NCBI RefSeq assembly: GCF_050633145.1
Contig: NZ_JBOEFY010000030.1
Location: 1 to 64,000 of the forward strand
Source: Kordia sp050633145
GTDB taxonomy: Bacteria > Bacteroidota > Bacteroidia > Flavobacteriales > Flavobacteriaceae
DNA length: 64,000 bases
Direction of reading: 5' to 3'
In this document: piece after piece, positions 49,929 through 59,062 of the stretch
Layout: each line of letters starts with the position of its first letter
Position numbering within the stretch: position 1 is the first letter of the stretch
Program-made: the position numbers and the translations under genes
The notes under the pieces: generated by a model
The model's input: only the letters and a program-made list of their open reading frames with translations
What the model was told of the DNA's origin: nothing
Databases searched by the model: none

Positions 49929-52134
49929 TTGATTGGTGTATTACATAATCTATTTTATCGTACAGCATTTCTGGCTCAAATGGTTTGCTAATTACGCCGC
50001 TAATTTTAGTATTGACCACTTTTGAATACGCATCTGAAATTTCCATTGCTGTTAAAAGAATAATTGGAACGTTGTTATTGTTTTCTCTAATTTTTTGAAT
50101 CGTTTCCAGACCGTTTAATTTAGGCATGAACATATCCATTAAAATCAGGTCAAACTTTTGCTTTTCTATAATATCTAATGCAGAAAAACCACTGAGTACA
50201 ACTTTGGTTTGTATTTGTTCTCGTTCTAGAATTTTTTGCGTCAACAATCCGTTCACAGCATTATCGTCCACAATTAAAATGCTTAAGTCTTTAAAATTAT
50301 AGGTTTTATTTTCAAACTCAATTTCGTCTTCCACATTAGAAGCTTCTACTTTTTGCAATTCCAATTCAAAATAAAATTCAGTACCTCTGTTTAATACGCT
50401 CCGTAAATGCAGTTTTGATTTTAATACTTTTAGTAAATTATTTACTGTGGTTAATCCTAAACCTAAATCCAGATAACCATTATTTTCATTGAGCACAATT
50501 CCTTTTTCAAGGTTTTCAAAAATTACATGTTTTTTTTGCTGAGGAATTCCTAAACCATTGTCTTTAACCGAAAACTTCAACGTAACTGTTTCATTGGTTT
50601 CTGCTATCTGATTAATCTTTAATCGAACATTGGCTTCCATATTGTAACGAACAGCATTATCTAACAGATTGAAAAGGATTTGCGAAATCTTTAGGCTGTC
50701 ACCAAGTAATAAGTTCGGAATATTTTCGTCAATCTTAATATCAATATTATTGCGATTCTCTTTCACCAAAAAGTTTACGGAAGTAATTACATTTTTTACA
50801 TTTTTACGCAAATCAACATTTTCTTCAACAGCTTCCATTTTGCTTGCTTCTACTTTATTCATTTGAAGAATATTATTAATAATTGCAAGTAAATGTTCGC
50901 CCGAAAATTTTAGAGACTTTAAATAACGCTCTTGAAATTCCGCTGGTTTTTCTAATAATAATAAATTGGTCATTCCGATAATAGCATACAAAGGTGTACG
51001 CAATTCATGACTGATTAACGAAAAGAAGTTTGTTCGAATTTTGGAAACATTTTCAATTTGCTTCTTTGCTTCAACTAGTTGCTTGTTTTGTCCGCTTAAT
51101 AAAGCATTTGTTCGAACTCGTGTTCGTTGATTTAAATAGAAAACACCTGTTAGCAAGACCAAAATCACTAAAATGATAATAAAGATCGTTGTTAGTTTTC
51201 GGTAGTCGTTTATATATAACTCTTTATCTTCTTGTTCTTGCTCAATTTTTTCCAATTTCCCTTCATATTCTTCAATTCCATATTTTAGTACAATTTCGGA
51301 GAGTAGTGCAGACTTTTTATACAAGTTATATAATTCATAAGCTTCAATATGTTTTGCTAACGCTTCTAGTTCTGCTCTTTTGTCTCCTCTTTTTATGTAA
51401 ATATCTGCAAGATCTTTATATGCAAACGACAACAATTCCAAATGTTCTTTATGAGAATCATCACACATAGAAATTGCATCTTTATAATACGCTTCAGCTT
51501 CATCAATTTTTCCTTGCAACAATGCAGATTTCCCACTATAATAATATGAACCTTGAAGCATAGCTTCATTTGGCGGATAATTAGGATTATCCATACAATA
51601 TTCAATAACTTTTTGAAAACAATCTTTCGCCTTACCATAAACTCCTTTGGCAACATGTAGTTGCCCAATATGATATTTTGGTCTTATAGAACTTATGTCA
51701 TTACTAAATTTTTTGGAAAGTACTAAACTTACTTTTAAATGAGTTTCTGCTGCTTCTAGTTCTCCGTTTTGAAATAAGTAATAACCAAGATCACTATGAA
51801 TTTGCATTAAACGTTTTTCGTTGTTCTTTTTTGTGAAGTATACAATCGCCTTATTGTAATTTTCAACAGCGCGCTCCTTATAGTGCATATGAACATACAC
51901 CACACCAAGTGTGCAATAACTTTCAGCAATAAGACTGTCGTTTTTTACATGAATAGCTTGCCTTAATGCACGCTCACTATATCTAATTGCTTGATTAAAT
52001 TTTCTTTTTACTGAGAGCTCTTTAGCTACTTCTTGAAGTTGGATAATACTATCTTTTACTATGGTACGATTTGTTTGTCCATGCAATACAGATGCAAAGA
52101 CAAAAGATAATAAAAACAATCGTAAGGCAACCAT
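49918..52134 (-). CDS. TPR hybrid histidine kinase with receiver domain (first of tandem pair)
   Basis: A 738-residue paralogue of the downstream kinase with identical architecture: signal peptide, TPR-like helices (about 25-300), membrane helix (about 312-335), HisKA with H376 in ISHELRTPLYAI, HATPase_c with LLDNAVRY, VKDNGLGIPQQKKHVIFE and LGLGLTTVNN, and a receiver with D667 in LILMDMFMPKLNGLE. The G2 box is slightly altered relative to the paralogue. Signal unknown; TPR sensors in Bacteroidota usually respond through protein contacts in the periplasm. Confidence 0.92.
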   Translation of the reverse strand: MVALRLFLLSFVFASVLHGQTNRTIVKDSIIQLQEVAKELSVKRKFNQAIRYSERALRQAIHVKNDSLIAESYCTLGVVYVHMHYKERAVENYNKAIVYFTKKNNEKRLMQIHSDLGYYLFQNGELEAAETHLKVSLVLSKKFSNDISSIRPKYHIGQLHVAKGVYGKAKDCFQKVIEYCMDNPNYPPNEAMLQGSYYYSGKSALLQGKIDEAEAYYKDAISMCDDSHKEHLELLSFAYKDLADIYIKRGDKRAELEALAKHIEAYELYNLYKKSALLSEIVLKYGIEEYEGKLEKIEQEQEDKELYINDYRKLTTIFIIILVILVLLTGVFYLNQRTRVRTNALLSGQNKQLVEAKKQIENVSKIRTNFFSLISHELRTPLYAIIGMTNLLLLEKPAEFQERYLKSLKFSGEHLLAIINNILQMNKVEASKMEAVEENVDLRKNVKNVITSVNFLVKENRNNIDIKIDENIPNLLLGDSLKISQILFNLLDNAVRYNMEANVRLKINQIAETNETVTLKFSVKDNGLGIPQQKKHVIFENLEKGIVLNENNGYLDLGLGLTTVNNLLKVLKSKLHLRSVLNRGTEFYFELELQKVEASNVEDEIEFENKTYNFKDLSILIVDDNAVNGLLTQKILEREQIQTKVVLSGFSALDIIEKQKFDLILMDMFMPKLNGLETIQKIRENNNNVPIILLTAMEISDAYSKVVNTKISGVISKPFEPEMLYDKIDYVIHQSSEE

Positions 52135-52218
52135 GTTTTAGTAAGTAGGCTATAAATCGGTGCAGAAGATACAAAAATTAGCGTAGCTTTTTATTTTTTT
52201 AACGCTATCAGCACTAGA

Positions 52219-53829
52219 TTATTTTTGCAAATCCATCATTACATAATATCTAGGATCATCTATAGCATCCTCAATTACATTTGCCAACTTTGGAGAAGCT
52301 TTAACCATTAACGCTTTACAGTCTTCACTTAAATGTTTGATACGTACTTGCTTTCCTGCTGTTTCGTATTTTTGTATCAAATTAAAAATTGCTTCCAATG
52401 CAGAGTGGTCAGAAACTCGTGACTCCATAAAGTCAATTACAACAACATCCGGATCATTCTTTATGTCAAATTTACTGTTGAATGCTTGAATACTTCCAAA
52501 AAATAAAGGACCAAAGATTTCGTATACTTTAGTTCCGTTTTCCAATACTTTTTTACGTGCACGAATACGCTTTGCATTTTCCCATGAAAATACCAATGCA
52601 GAAATAATAACACCCGCAATAACTGCTACTGCTAAATCTTTCCAAACAGTAATTAAAGAAACTGCAATTAATACAATAGCATCACTAATAGGTATTTTAT
52701 TAAGAATTCTAAAACTACTCCAAGCAAAAGTTCCAATTACAACCATAAACATCACTCCTACTAATGCGGCAATTGGTACTTGTTCTATTAAACCAGAAGC
52801 AAAAAGAATAAAACATAATAAAGCAACAGCGGCAACAACTCCAGAAAGTCTTCCGCGTCCACCACCTTTTATATTAATGATAGATTGTCCAATCATTGCA
52901 CAACCTCCCATTCCACCAAAAAGTCCGTTTAAAATATTTGCACCACCTTGCGCCAAACATTCACGGTTACTATTTCCGCGAGTTTCTGTAAGTTCATCTA
53001 CTAAATTTAACGTCATTAATGATTCTATCAATCCAATTGCTGCTAAAATAAATGCATAAGGTGCCATGATTAACAGGTTTTTCAAACTCCACAATTCAGC
53101 AGAGAATATACCTGTTTGAAATTGTGGTAAGCCACCTTTCAATCCTGTACTTTTTCCATCACTACCTTCTACAATAAATGATTTTACAGTAGCTACATCA
53201 TCAAAATTTCCTAAAATAACAATTGCAGAAACCACAATAATAGCAATTAAAGCCTCTGGCAATTTTTTGGTTAATTTTGGTAATCCCCACATAATCAACA
53301 TCGTTAATCCTACCAAACCAAGCATAATCCACAAAGCAACACCTTCTAGCCAAACTTTAGTATCTCCACTTCCTGATTTGAACATTTCTAATTGCGACAT
53401 AAAAATCACAATTGCCAAACCATTTACAAATCCCATCATTACAGGATGTGGAATCAATCGAACAAATTTTCCAAGTTTAAAAGTTCCTGCCAACATTTGA
53501 ATGACACCAACCATCAATAAGGTAATGAATAAAAATTCCAGCCCTTGCTTGCCCATTCCAGCATCAACTCCAAACGCATTTCCTTTCGCTACCAAAGCAA
53601 CCATTACTACTGCCATGGCTCCTGTAGCACCAGAAATCATTCCTGGTCGTCCACCAAAAATTGCGGTGATAATTCCCATCATAAAAGCTCCATACAATCC
53701 AACCATTGGAGGAATATCTGCCACAAAAGCAAACGCAACTGCTTCTGGCACTAATGCCAAAGCTACCGTTAATCCACTTAAAATATCATTTTTGGCATTT
53801 GCCGCGCGCTTTCTAATAAACTCAGTCAT
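52219..53829 (-). CDS. SulP family anion permease with STAS domain
   Basis: Transporter of sulfate or bicarbonate-like anions in the inner membrane. The 536-residue protein has about ten to twelve membrane helices with the SulP start ILSGLTVALALVPEAVAFAF, then PPMVGLYGAFMMGIITAIFG and TGAMAVVMVALVA, and a cytoplasmic STAS domain (about 435-536; VVVIDFMESRVSDHSALEAI). Substrate is not decided; bicarbonate is common in marine relatives. Own promoter, single gene. Confidence 0.92.
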   Translation of the reverse strand: MTEFIRKRAANAKNDILSGLTVALALVPEAVAFAFVADIPPMVGLYGAFMMGIITAIFGGRPGMISGATGAMAVVMVALVAKGNAFGVDAGMGKQGLEFLFITLLMVGVIQMLAGTFKLGKFVRLIPHPVMMGFVNGLAIVIFMSQLEMFKSGSGDTKVWLEGVALWIMLGLVGLTMLIMWGLPKLTKKLPEALIAIIVVSAIVILGNFDDVATVKSFIVEGSDGKSTGLKGGLPQFQTGIFSAELWSLKNLLIMAPYAFILAAIGLIESLMTLNLVDELTETRGNSNRECLAQGGANILNGLFGGMGGCAMIGQSIINIKGGGRGRLSGVVAAVALLCFILFASGLIEQVPIAALVGVMFMVVIGTFAWSSFRILNKIPISDAIVLIAVSLITVWKDLAVAVIAGVIISALVFSWENAKRIRARKKVLENGTKVYEIFGPLFFGSIQAFNSKFDIKNDPDVVVIDFMESRVSDHSALEAIFNLIQKYETAGKQVRIKHLSEDCKALMVKASPKLANVIEDAIDDPRYYVMMDLQK

Positions 53830-53867
53830 AATTATTTGCTCTAATTTTTCTTAAAATTAAGAAGCGG

Positions 53868-53897
53868 CAAAAATACAGTTATTATTTCTATTGACAA
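53868..53897 (-). promoter_or_regulatory. Promoter of the SulP gene
   Basis: Minus strand TTG (53895-53897), 19-nt spacer, TATTTTTG (53868-53875), 39 nt before the start codon. Confidence 0.6.
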
Positions 53898-54023
53898 GTT
53901 TTTTCGATATATGAATTGCAACTACAAAAACATAGCTCGTGTGCGCACTACGTTTATATATAAAATTTAAAAAGTAGCGTTTCTATTTTTTTGCCTAAGT
54001 TTGAAAAGCCAAAACCTATTTCG

Positions 54024-55790
54024 ATGAAAAAAATACTATTCTGCTGCTGTGTTTCTTTATTTTTTGCCTGCTCTTCAGAAAAAAAGGACACAAAAACTAC
54101 TTACGATTTTACAACTATTTTTGAAAAATCTGGCGGAACACAAACACCAACATACTCAGAAGTAATTTCCTATTATACCGCTTTGGCGGATGCGTACAAT
54201 GAAATTCATTTGGAAACGATTGGAAATACGGATGCTGGCAAACCGTTACACTTAGTCACTTTTAACCCTGATGGGAAATTTGATTTTGAGAACATTCGCA
54301 AAGAAAAAACCATTTTATTAGTCAATAATGGAATTCATCCTGGCGAAAGTGATGGAATTGATGCTACAATGATGCTCATGCGTGATTTGGCAAACGGAAA
54401 AAAAGAAGCGCCTAAAAATGTAGTAATTGCAGCAATTCCTGTATATAATGTTGGTGGAAGTTTAAATCGTAATTCTGGCACAAGAGCCAATCAAAATGGT
54501 CCAGAAGCCTATGGTTTTCGAGGAAATGCTCAAAATTATGACTTGAATCGTGATTTTATCAAATCGGATACACGAAACGCAAAAGCATTTGCAGAAATAT
54601 TTCACAAAGTACAACCAGATGTTTTTGTAGATAATCATGTGAGTAATGGTGCCGATTATCAATACACATTGACACATTTATTTACGCAACACAACAAATT
54701 AGGACATGAAGCTGGAGCATTTCTTCACAATACTATGATGCCCGATTTGGAAGCTACATTACAAAAAACTAATTGGGACATTACGCCGTATGTAAATGTT
54801 TTTGGGCGTACGCCAGAATCGGGATTCTCTCAATTTATGGATTCGCCACGCTACTCTACAGGATACACAACTTTGTTTAACACCTTAGGTTTAATGGTAG
54901 AAACACACATGTTAAAACCATATAAACAACGCGTAGAAGGAACCTATGCGTTGATGGATGCATTGATAGAGAATATTGAAACCAAACATCATTCAGACAT
55001 AAAATCGATTCGCAAAAAAACACACGAATCTTTTGTAAATGCTAAAACGTATCCTGTGCAATGGAAATTGGATAGAGAGCAAAAAAGCACCTTAAACTTT
55101 AAAGGTTTTGAAGGAAACTTTGTTGATAGTGATCTAACTGGTCAAAAGCGTTTAAAATACGATCCTAGCAAACCGTTTACGAAAGAAGTAGATTATTATA
55201 ATTATTTTAAGATAACCAAAAAAGTTTCCGTACCAAAAGCATACATTATTCCGCAAGGTTGGCATCATATTATTGATTTGTTAAAACTGAATAATGTGAC
55301 GCTTGAAACTTTTAAAAACGATACTATTATTGATGTAGAAGTGTATCACATTAAAGATTTTAAAACTTATACCAATCCGTTTGAAGGTCATTATACACAT
55401 TACAATACTGAAGTAACTAAAACCTTGCAAAAAATTAGTTTTAAAAAAGGTGATTTTATTGTAAACACCAATCAACTAGCATTTCGCTATTTACTAGAAA
55501 CACTAGAACCAGAAGCTGTAGATTCGTTCTTTAATTGGAATTTTTTCGATACTATATTACAGCAAAAAGAAGGGTTTTCAGCCTATGTTTTTGAAGATGA
55601 AGCCAAAGAATTGCTCGCAAAAAACCCTGAATGGAAAACTGAATTTGAACAACTAAAAGCTACCGATAAAGAATTTGCAGAAAGTGCTTCACAACAATTA
55701 CGTTGGATTTACAAAAAATCCGATCATTACGAAAAAGCACATTTACGTTATCCTATTTTTAGGATCGTTAGATCGTTAGATCAAAAATAA
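54024..55790 (+). CDS. M14 family zinc carboxypeptidase lipoprotein
   Basis: A 588-residue lipoprotein; the start at 54024 (MKKILFCCCVSLFFACSSEK, lipobox FFAC) is chosen for its signal peptide although the frame opens 11 codons earlier. The zinc carboxypeptidase domain shows the HxxE motif HPGESDG (H105, E108), ANQNGPEAYGFRG, DLNRDF and the third zinc ligand H205 in VDNHVSNGADY. A catalytic Glu is expected near VETHMLKP. It likely trims peptides at the surface. Its last codons (RIVRSLDQK) run into a GATCGTTA-type repeat that leads to a TCTAA array. Confidence 0.88.
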   Translation: MKKILFCCCVSLFFACSSEKKDTKTTYDFTTIFEKSGGTQTPTYSEVISYYTALADAYNEIHLETIGNTDAGKPLHLVTFNPDGKFDFENIRKEKTILLVNNGIHPGESDGIDATMMLMRDLANGKKEAPKNVVIAAIPVYNVGGSLNRNSGTRANQNGPEAYGFRGNAQNYDLNRDFIKSDTRNAKAFAEIFHKVQPDVFVDNHVSNGADYQYTLTHLFTQHNKLGHEAGAFLHNTMMPDLEATLQKTNWDITPYVNVFGRTPESGFSQFMDSPRYSTGYTTLFNTLGLMVETHMLKPYKQRVEGTYALMDALIENIETKHHSDIKSIRKKTHESFVNAKTYPVQWKLDREQKSTLNFKGFEGNFVDSDLTGQKRLKYDPSKPFTKEVDYYNYFKITKKVSVPKAYIIPQGWHHIIDLLKLNNVTLETFKNDTIIDVEVYHIKDFKTYTNPFEGHYTHYNTEVTKTLQKISFKKGDFIVNTNQLAFRYLLETLEPEAVDSFFNWNFFDTILQQKEGFSAYVFEDEAKELLAKNPEWKTEFEQLKATDKEFAESASQQLRWIYKKSDHYEKAHLRYPIFRIVRSLDQK

Positions 55791-55793
55791 AAA

Positions 55794-55836
55794 AGTCTAA
55801 TCATCTAAAAATCTAACAAGTCTAAGTAGTCTAAAC
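55794..55836. repeat. TCTAA array (family D)
   Basis: AGTCTAATCATCTAAAAATC and TAACAAGTCTAAGTAGTC, between the convergent M14 and NUDIX genes and touching both stops. Confidence 0.7.
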
Positions 55837-56417
55837 TAAAACAACAACTTTATATTTTCATACGAATTTTGCAATGCTAATACTGCATCTGCATCATTTC
55901 TCCATTCCACTTGCATAATATCTTCTTCAATCTGTGGAAGCAACTCGCCTTCGTATTTCGTTTCCATCTTGTACCAATGCGTTAACTTCAAGCGATATTC
56001 ACCATTTCTTTTAAAGATATGATAGGTTTTCATTAAAAACTCGGTAATTGACAAACCTGTTACGCCAGTTTCTTCTTCCACTTCTCGGATGGCTGTTTCT
56101 TCAATATTTTCGCCTTTTTCAGTTTTGCCTTTCGGCAGATCCCACTTTCCGTTTCTAAAAATAAATAAGGTTTCTTGTTTGTCATTTTTCACCAAACCGC
56201 CCGCCGCTTCTACTAATGGAAGCTTTGTGTAAAGCAATGGAAGCAACTCTTCGCTTTTATCGTGATAAAGTATCGCTTTATCTATTTTTCCCGCTCCCAA
56301 TTTCCCTATAAGCCACTCTAAATCAACGTCTTTCAGCAGATAGGTGTCAGAAATTTCACTCTTTTGAACTTCATTTGATAGAATAATGAGCTTTTCATTG
56401 ATAAAAACTTTATACAT
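55836..56417 (-). CDS. NUDIX hydrolase
   Basis: Hydrolyses a nucleoside-diphosphate-linked compound. From MYKVFINEKLIILSNEVQ the protein is 193 residues; the NUDIX box is complete (GKTEKGENIEETAIREVEEE then TGV, positions about 118-140), preceded by GKWDLPKG. Substrate unknown. The frame extends 45 codons upstream over pyrE, but that would need most of the pyrE start region, so 56417 is chosen. Its start codon faces that of pyrE with only 7 nt between them. Confidence 0.93.
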   Translation of the reverse strand: MYKVFINEKLIILSNEVQKSEISDTYLLKDVDLEWLIGKLGAGKIDKAILYHDKSEELLPLLYTKLPLVEAAGGLVKNDKQETLFIFRNGKWDLPKGKTEKGENIEETAIREVEEETGVTGLSITEFLMKTYHIFKRNGEYRLKLTHWYKMETKYEGELLPQIEEDIMQVEWRNDADAVLALQNSYENIKLLF

Positions 56418-56420
56418 TTG
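56413..56420 (+). promoter_or_regulatory. -7 box of pyrE overlapping the NUDIX start codon
   Basis: TACATTTG on the plus strand, the CAT of the NUDIX start being part of it. The pyrE ATG lies 4 nt downstream, so transcription would begin at or next to the start codon (leaderless mRNA). Confidence 0.5.
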
Positions 56421-56424
56421 CACT

Positions 56425-57069
56425 ATGATTTTTGATAAGAATACAGCTAAAAAGACTGCCGAATTATTGTTGCAAATTAACGCAATTAAATTACAACCAC
56501 AAGAACCTTTTACTTGGGCTTCTGGTTGGAAGTCGCCAATATACTGCGACAATAGAGTTACCTTATCGTTTCCACCGATACGAAACTACCTAAGAGAGCA
56601 GTTTGCAAAACACATTGACAAAGAGTACGGAAAGCCTGATGTTATTGCTGGTGTAGCTACTGGCGCTATTGGAATTGGAATTCTAGTAGCAGAATATTTA
56701 GGTGTCCCATTTGTATATGTACGACCTGAAGCAAAAAAACACGGAAGACAAAATCAAATTGAAGGATTTATCCAAAAAGGGCAAAATGTTGTCGTTGTAG
56801 AAGATTTGATTAGTACAGGAAAAAGTAGCTTAAATGCCGTAAAAGCATTAGACGCTGCTGAAGTAAATGTAAAAGGAATGGTTGCTATTTTTTCGTATAA
56901 TTTTGATATTTCTAAAGAAAACTTCAAAAATGCTGGTGTCAATTTACACACATTAAGCAACTACGAAAATCTTTTAGAGCAAGCCTTAGATACCAATTAC
57001 ATTACATCTGCAGAGTTAGAAACTTTGGAGAATTGGCGAAAAGATCCTGCAAATTGGAACGCTAATTGA
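56425..57069 (+). CDS. pyrE: Orotate phosphoribosyltransferase
   Basis: Converts orotate and PRPP to OMP in pyrimidine synthesis. From MIFDKNTAKKTAELLLQINA the protein is 214 residues with TWASGWKSPIYCDNR, ATGAIGIGILVAEYLGVPF and the PRPP loop VVVVEDLISTGKSSLNAV. The open frame extends 13 codons upstream into the NUDIX gene; the start at 56425 is supported by the family N-terminus. Divergent from NUDIX; the next gene encodes an SRPBCC protein. Confidence 0.96.
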   Translation: MIFDKNTAKKTAELLLQINAIKLQPQEPFTWASGWKSPIYCDNRVTLSFPPIRNYLREQFAKHIDKEYGKPDVIAGVATGAIGIGILVAEYLGVPFVYVRPEAKKHGRQNQIEGFIQKGQNVVVVEDLISTGKSSLNAVKALDAAEVNVKGMVAIFSYNFDISKENFKNAGVNLHTLSNYENLLEQALDTNYITSAELETLENWRKDPANWNAN

Positions 57070-57180
57070 TTAATTACTGAAAAATAACAATATGAAATGA
57101 GCCTTTTACTAATATTGATACATTCAAAAATAGTTATTGGCGAATTCCATCTGACAGAATTAAAATAATATAACACACAG

Positions 57181-57573
57181 ATGAACATAGAAAGCCCAAA
57201 AGTAAACGTAGATAAATCTCCCCAAGAACTTTACGATTTTTTGACGAATGTTGAAAATTTTGAAAAACTAATGCCTGAAAATATCAGCAAGTTTGAAGTT
57301 TTGGCAGAAGGCAAATTTCTTTTCGCATTGAAAGGGATGCCCGAAATTGTATTAAAATTACAAGAAAGCACACCAACCAGTCAAGTTGTACTTGGTGCTG
57401 CATCAGATAAATTACCATTTACACTTACAGGAAACATTCAGGAAGCTGGAGAAGGAAAATGTGAAGCACAATTGGTATTTGAAGGCAAATTCAACCCAAT
57501 GATGTCTATGATGATCAAAGGACCAATTGGGAAATTTGTAAATACGCTTGCTGAAAATATGAGTAAATTATAA
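57181..57573 (+). CDS. SRPBCC (START-like) family protein
   Basis: A 130-residue soluble protein with the helix-grip fold of the SRPBCC superfamily: MNIESPKVNVDKSPQELYDF, LTNVENFEKLMPENISKFEV and a C-terminal helix IKGPIGKFVNTLAENMSKL that would close the cavity. It probably binds a hydrophobic ligand. Conserved downstream neighbour of pyrE in Flavobacteriia as I recall; function unknown. Confidence 0.82.
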   Translation: MNIESPKVNVDKSPQELYDFLTNVENFEKLMPENISKFEVLAEGKFLFALKGMPEIVLKLQESTPTSQVVLGAASDKLPFTLTGNIQEAGEGKCEAQLVFEGKFNPMMSMMIKGPIGKFVNTLAENMSKL

Positions 57574-57594
57574 TTTAAAAACACATACTTTTAT

Positions 57595-57630
57595 AAAAGC
57601 TGAATGAAGTGATCTTTGTTCAGCTTTTTT
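57595..57630 (+). terminator. Terminator of the pyrE-SRPBCC unit
   Basis: AAAAGCTGAA ... TTCAGCTTTTTT, 7-bp GC-containing stem (AGCTGAA/TTCAGCT) with a 14-nt loop and a T run. Confidence 0.8.
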
Positions 57631-57704
57631 GTTTTCATCGACTTCCGTTAATACAATAGATTATAGAGTTTTTCAATTATAAATGTAAAAAGTATTATAA
57701 GAAG

Positions 57705-57849
57705 ATACGCGAAGCGATCCACATTTCGACTCCGCTCAATGTTCGTATATTTCCAAAAAAGCGTTCACGCGGAGCTTGTCGAAGCGAAGCCATCTAAAAG
57801 CAAGCGCGTCTAACTATCTAAAAATCTAAGAGTGCAAGTGCGTCTAAAT
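57705..57849. repeat. Composite repeat: family B element plus TCTAA array
   Basis: ATACGCGAAGCGATCCACAT then TTTCGACTCCGCTCAATG, a linker with CGAAGCGAAGC, and TCTAA units (AACTATCTAAAAATCTAAGA) reaching the birA stop. Second copy of the composite at 47640-47744. Confidence 0.75.
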
Positions 57850-58580
57850 CAATACATCAATTTAATTTCTTTCAAATCAAAAGCAGTCATAATATCATCT
57901 TCTAGCAGTACATTCAGTTTTCCATCTTCGGCAACGCCTTGAATAAATCCCATAAACAAGTCTCCATTCGTGTTTTGAAAAGTAGAAGGTTTATCTTTTC
58001 TGAATAATAATGATTCATACTCTAATTTAAGTTCTGCAAAAGAGCGATCGGTAATTAATATGGAATATTTTTTTAATTGTGCAGCAATATGAAACATCAC
58101 TTCATCCAAATCGAAATGAATTCCTGTAATTTTTTTTAATGATGTAGCATTCAGGTTTACTTCAAAATCTGTCTGATTCACATTTAGTCCAATTCCGATA
58201 ATGGCTGCTGTCATTTTGCTATTTTGTATGACACTTTCTATCAAAATCCCACATATCTTTTCATTCTCTGCCAAAATGTCGTTTGGCCATTTAATAGCTA
58301 ATTTAGGAATTTGAAAGTGTTTTAATGCCTTATAAATTGCTAATGAAGTTGCCATACTAATGTAGAATTGCTCATCATTTTCTAGACAAAAAACCTTTTT
58401 AAACACACTAAACGTAAGGTTTTTGCCTTTTTCTGAACTCCATTTCGTCCCCATTTGACCTTTTCCAGCGCTTTGAGAAGCAGCTGTGACAATTGTAAAA
58501 TCTTCCAACTTTTCTTCTAAACTAAGCTGTCGTAAGTAGGTGTTAGTGGAATCAATGGCATCAAGTTTGATTATTTTCAT
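57849..58580 (-). CDS. birA: Biotin--[acetyl-CoA-carboxylase] ligase
   Basis: Attaches biotin to the carrier protein of acetyl-CoA carboxylase. The 243-residue protein shows DAIDSTNTYLRQ, AGKGQMGTKWSSEKGKNL (biotinoyl-AMP binding), KWPNDILAENEKICGILIE and IGIGLNVNQ, and a C-terminal SH3-like barrel (MGFIQGVAEDGKLNVLLED). The N-terminal DNA-binding domain of the E. coli protein is absent, so it is an enzyme only. Divergent from rsfS with a 92-bp gap. Confidence 0.95.
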   Translation of the reverse strand: MKIIKLDAIDSTNTYLRQLSLEEKLEDFTIVTAASQSAGKGQMGTKWSSEKGKNLTFSVFKKVFCLENDEQFYISMATSLAIYKALKHFQIPKLAIKWPNDILAENEKICGILIESVIQNSKMTAAIIGIGLNVNQTDFEVNLNATSLKKITGIHFDLDEVMFHIAAQLKKYSILITDRSFAELKLEYESLLFRKDKPSTFQNTNGDLFMGFIQGVAEDGKLNVLLEDDIMTAFDLKEIKLMY

Positions 58581-58644
58581 CGTATATTTAAAAAACTTTA
58601 GATATTCTTATGATAAAGGAGTTACAAATAACATTTAAAAGTAA

Positions 58645-58652
58645 TACTTTTG
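58645..58652 (+). promoter_or_regulatory. -7 box of the rsfS-ftsH operon
   Basis: TACTTTTG, matching TAnnTTTG, 20 nt before the rsfS start. No clear -33 element. Confidence 0.5.
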
Positions 58653-58672
58653 TATAAAATATAAATAATTGA

Positions 58673-59044
58673 ATGACAAAAACTAAGGTAAGCACTGATC
58701 AATTGATTACAGGCATCATAAAAGGGATAGAAGAAGTAAAGGGAAATGATATCACCATCTTAGACTTACGCGAAATAGAAAATACAGTTTGTGACTACTT
58801 TATAATTTGTAATGGTACTTCTAACACACAGGTAAATGCCATTGTAGGTTCTGTTCAAAAATTGGTTAGTAAAGAACTTAAAGACAAGCCTTGGCACATT
58901 GAAGGTGCTGAAAATGCTGAATGGGTATTGATGGATTATGTAAACGTAGTAGTACATGTATTCCAAAAACACATCCGAGAGTTTTATGATATTGAAGGAC
59001 TTTGGGGAGATGCTAAAGTAACCTCTATTCAAGCAAATTATTAA
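58673..59044 (+). CDS. rsfS: Ribosome silencing factor RsfS
   Basis: Binds uL14 of the large subunit and blocks 70S formation in starvation. The 123-residue product has the nucleotidyltransferase-like fold: ITGIIKGIEEVKGNDITILD, CDYFIICNGTSNTQVNAIVG, PWHIEGAENAEWVLMDYVNV and VVHVFQKHIREFYDIEGLWG. First gene of an operon with ftsH (18-nt gap), linking ribosome control to membrane protein quality control. Confidence 0.96.
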   Translation: MTKTKVSTDQLITGIIKGIEEVKGNDITILDLREIENTVCDYFIICNGTSNTQVNAIVGSVQKLVSKELKDKPWHIEGAENAEWVLMDYVNVVVHVFQKHIREFYDIEGLWGDAKVTSIQANY

Positions 59045-59062
59045 AAATTACATTTTGATTTA

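Noticed and set aside
52877..53854. Long plus-strand frames opposite the SulP gene
   Set aside because: Antisense shadows of a membrane protein; no start context and no recognisable domain.
56418..56552. Upstream extension of the NUDIX protein over pyrE
   Set aside because: It would overlap 128 bases of pyrE and has no conservation; MYKVFINEKL is the sensible start.
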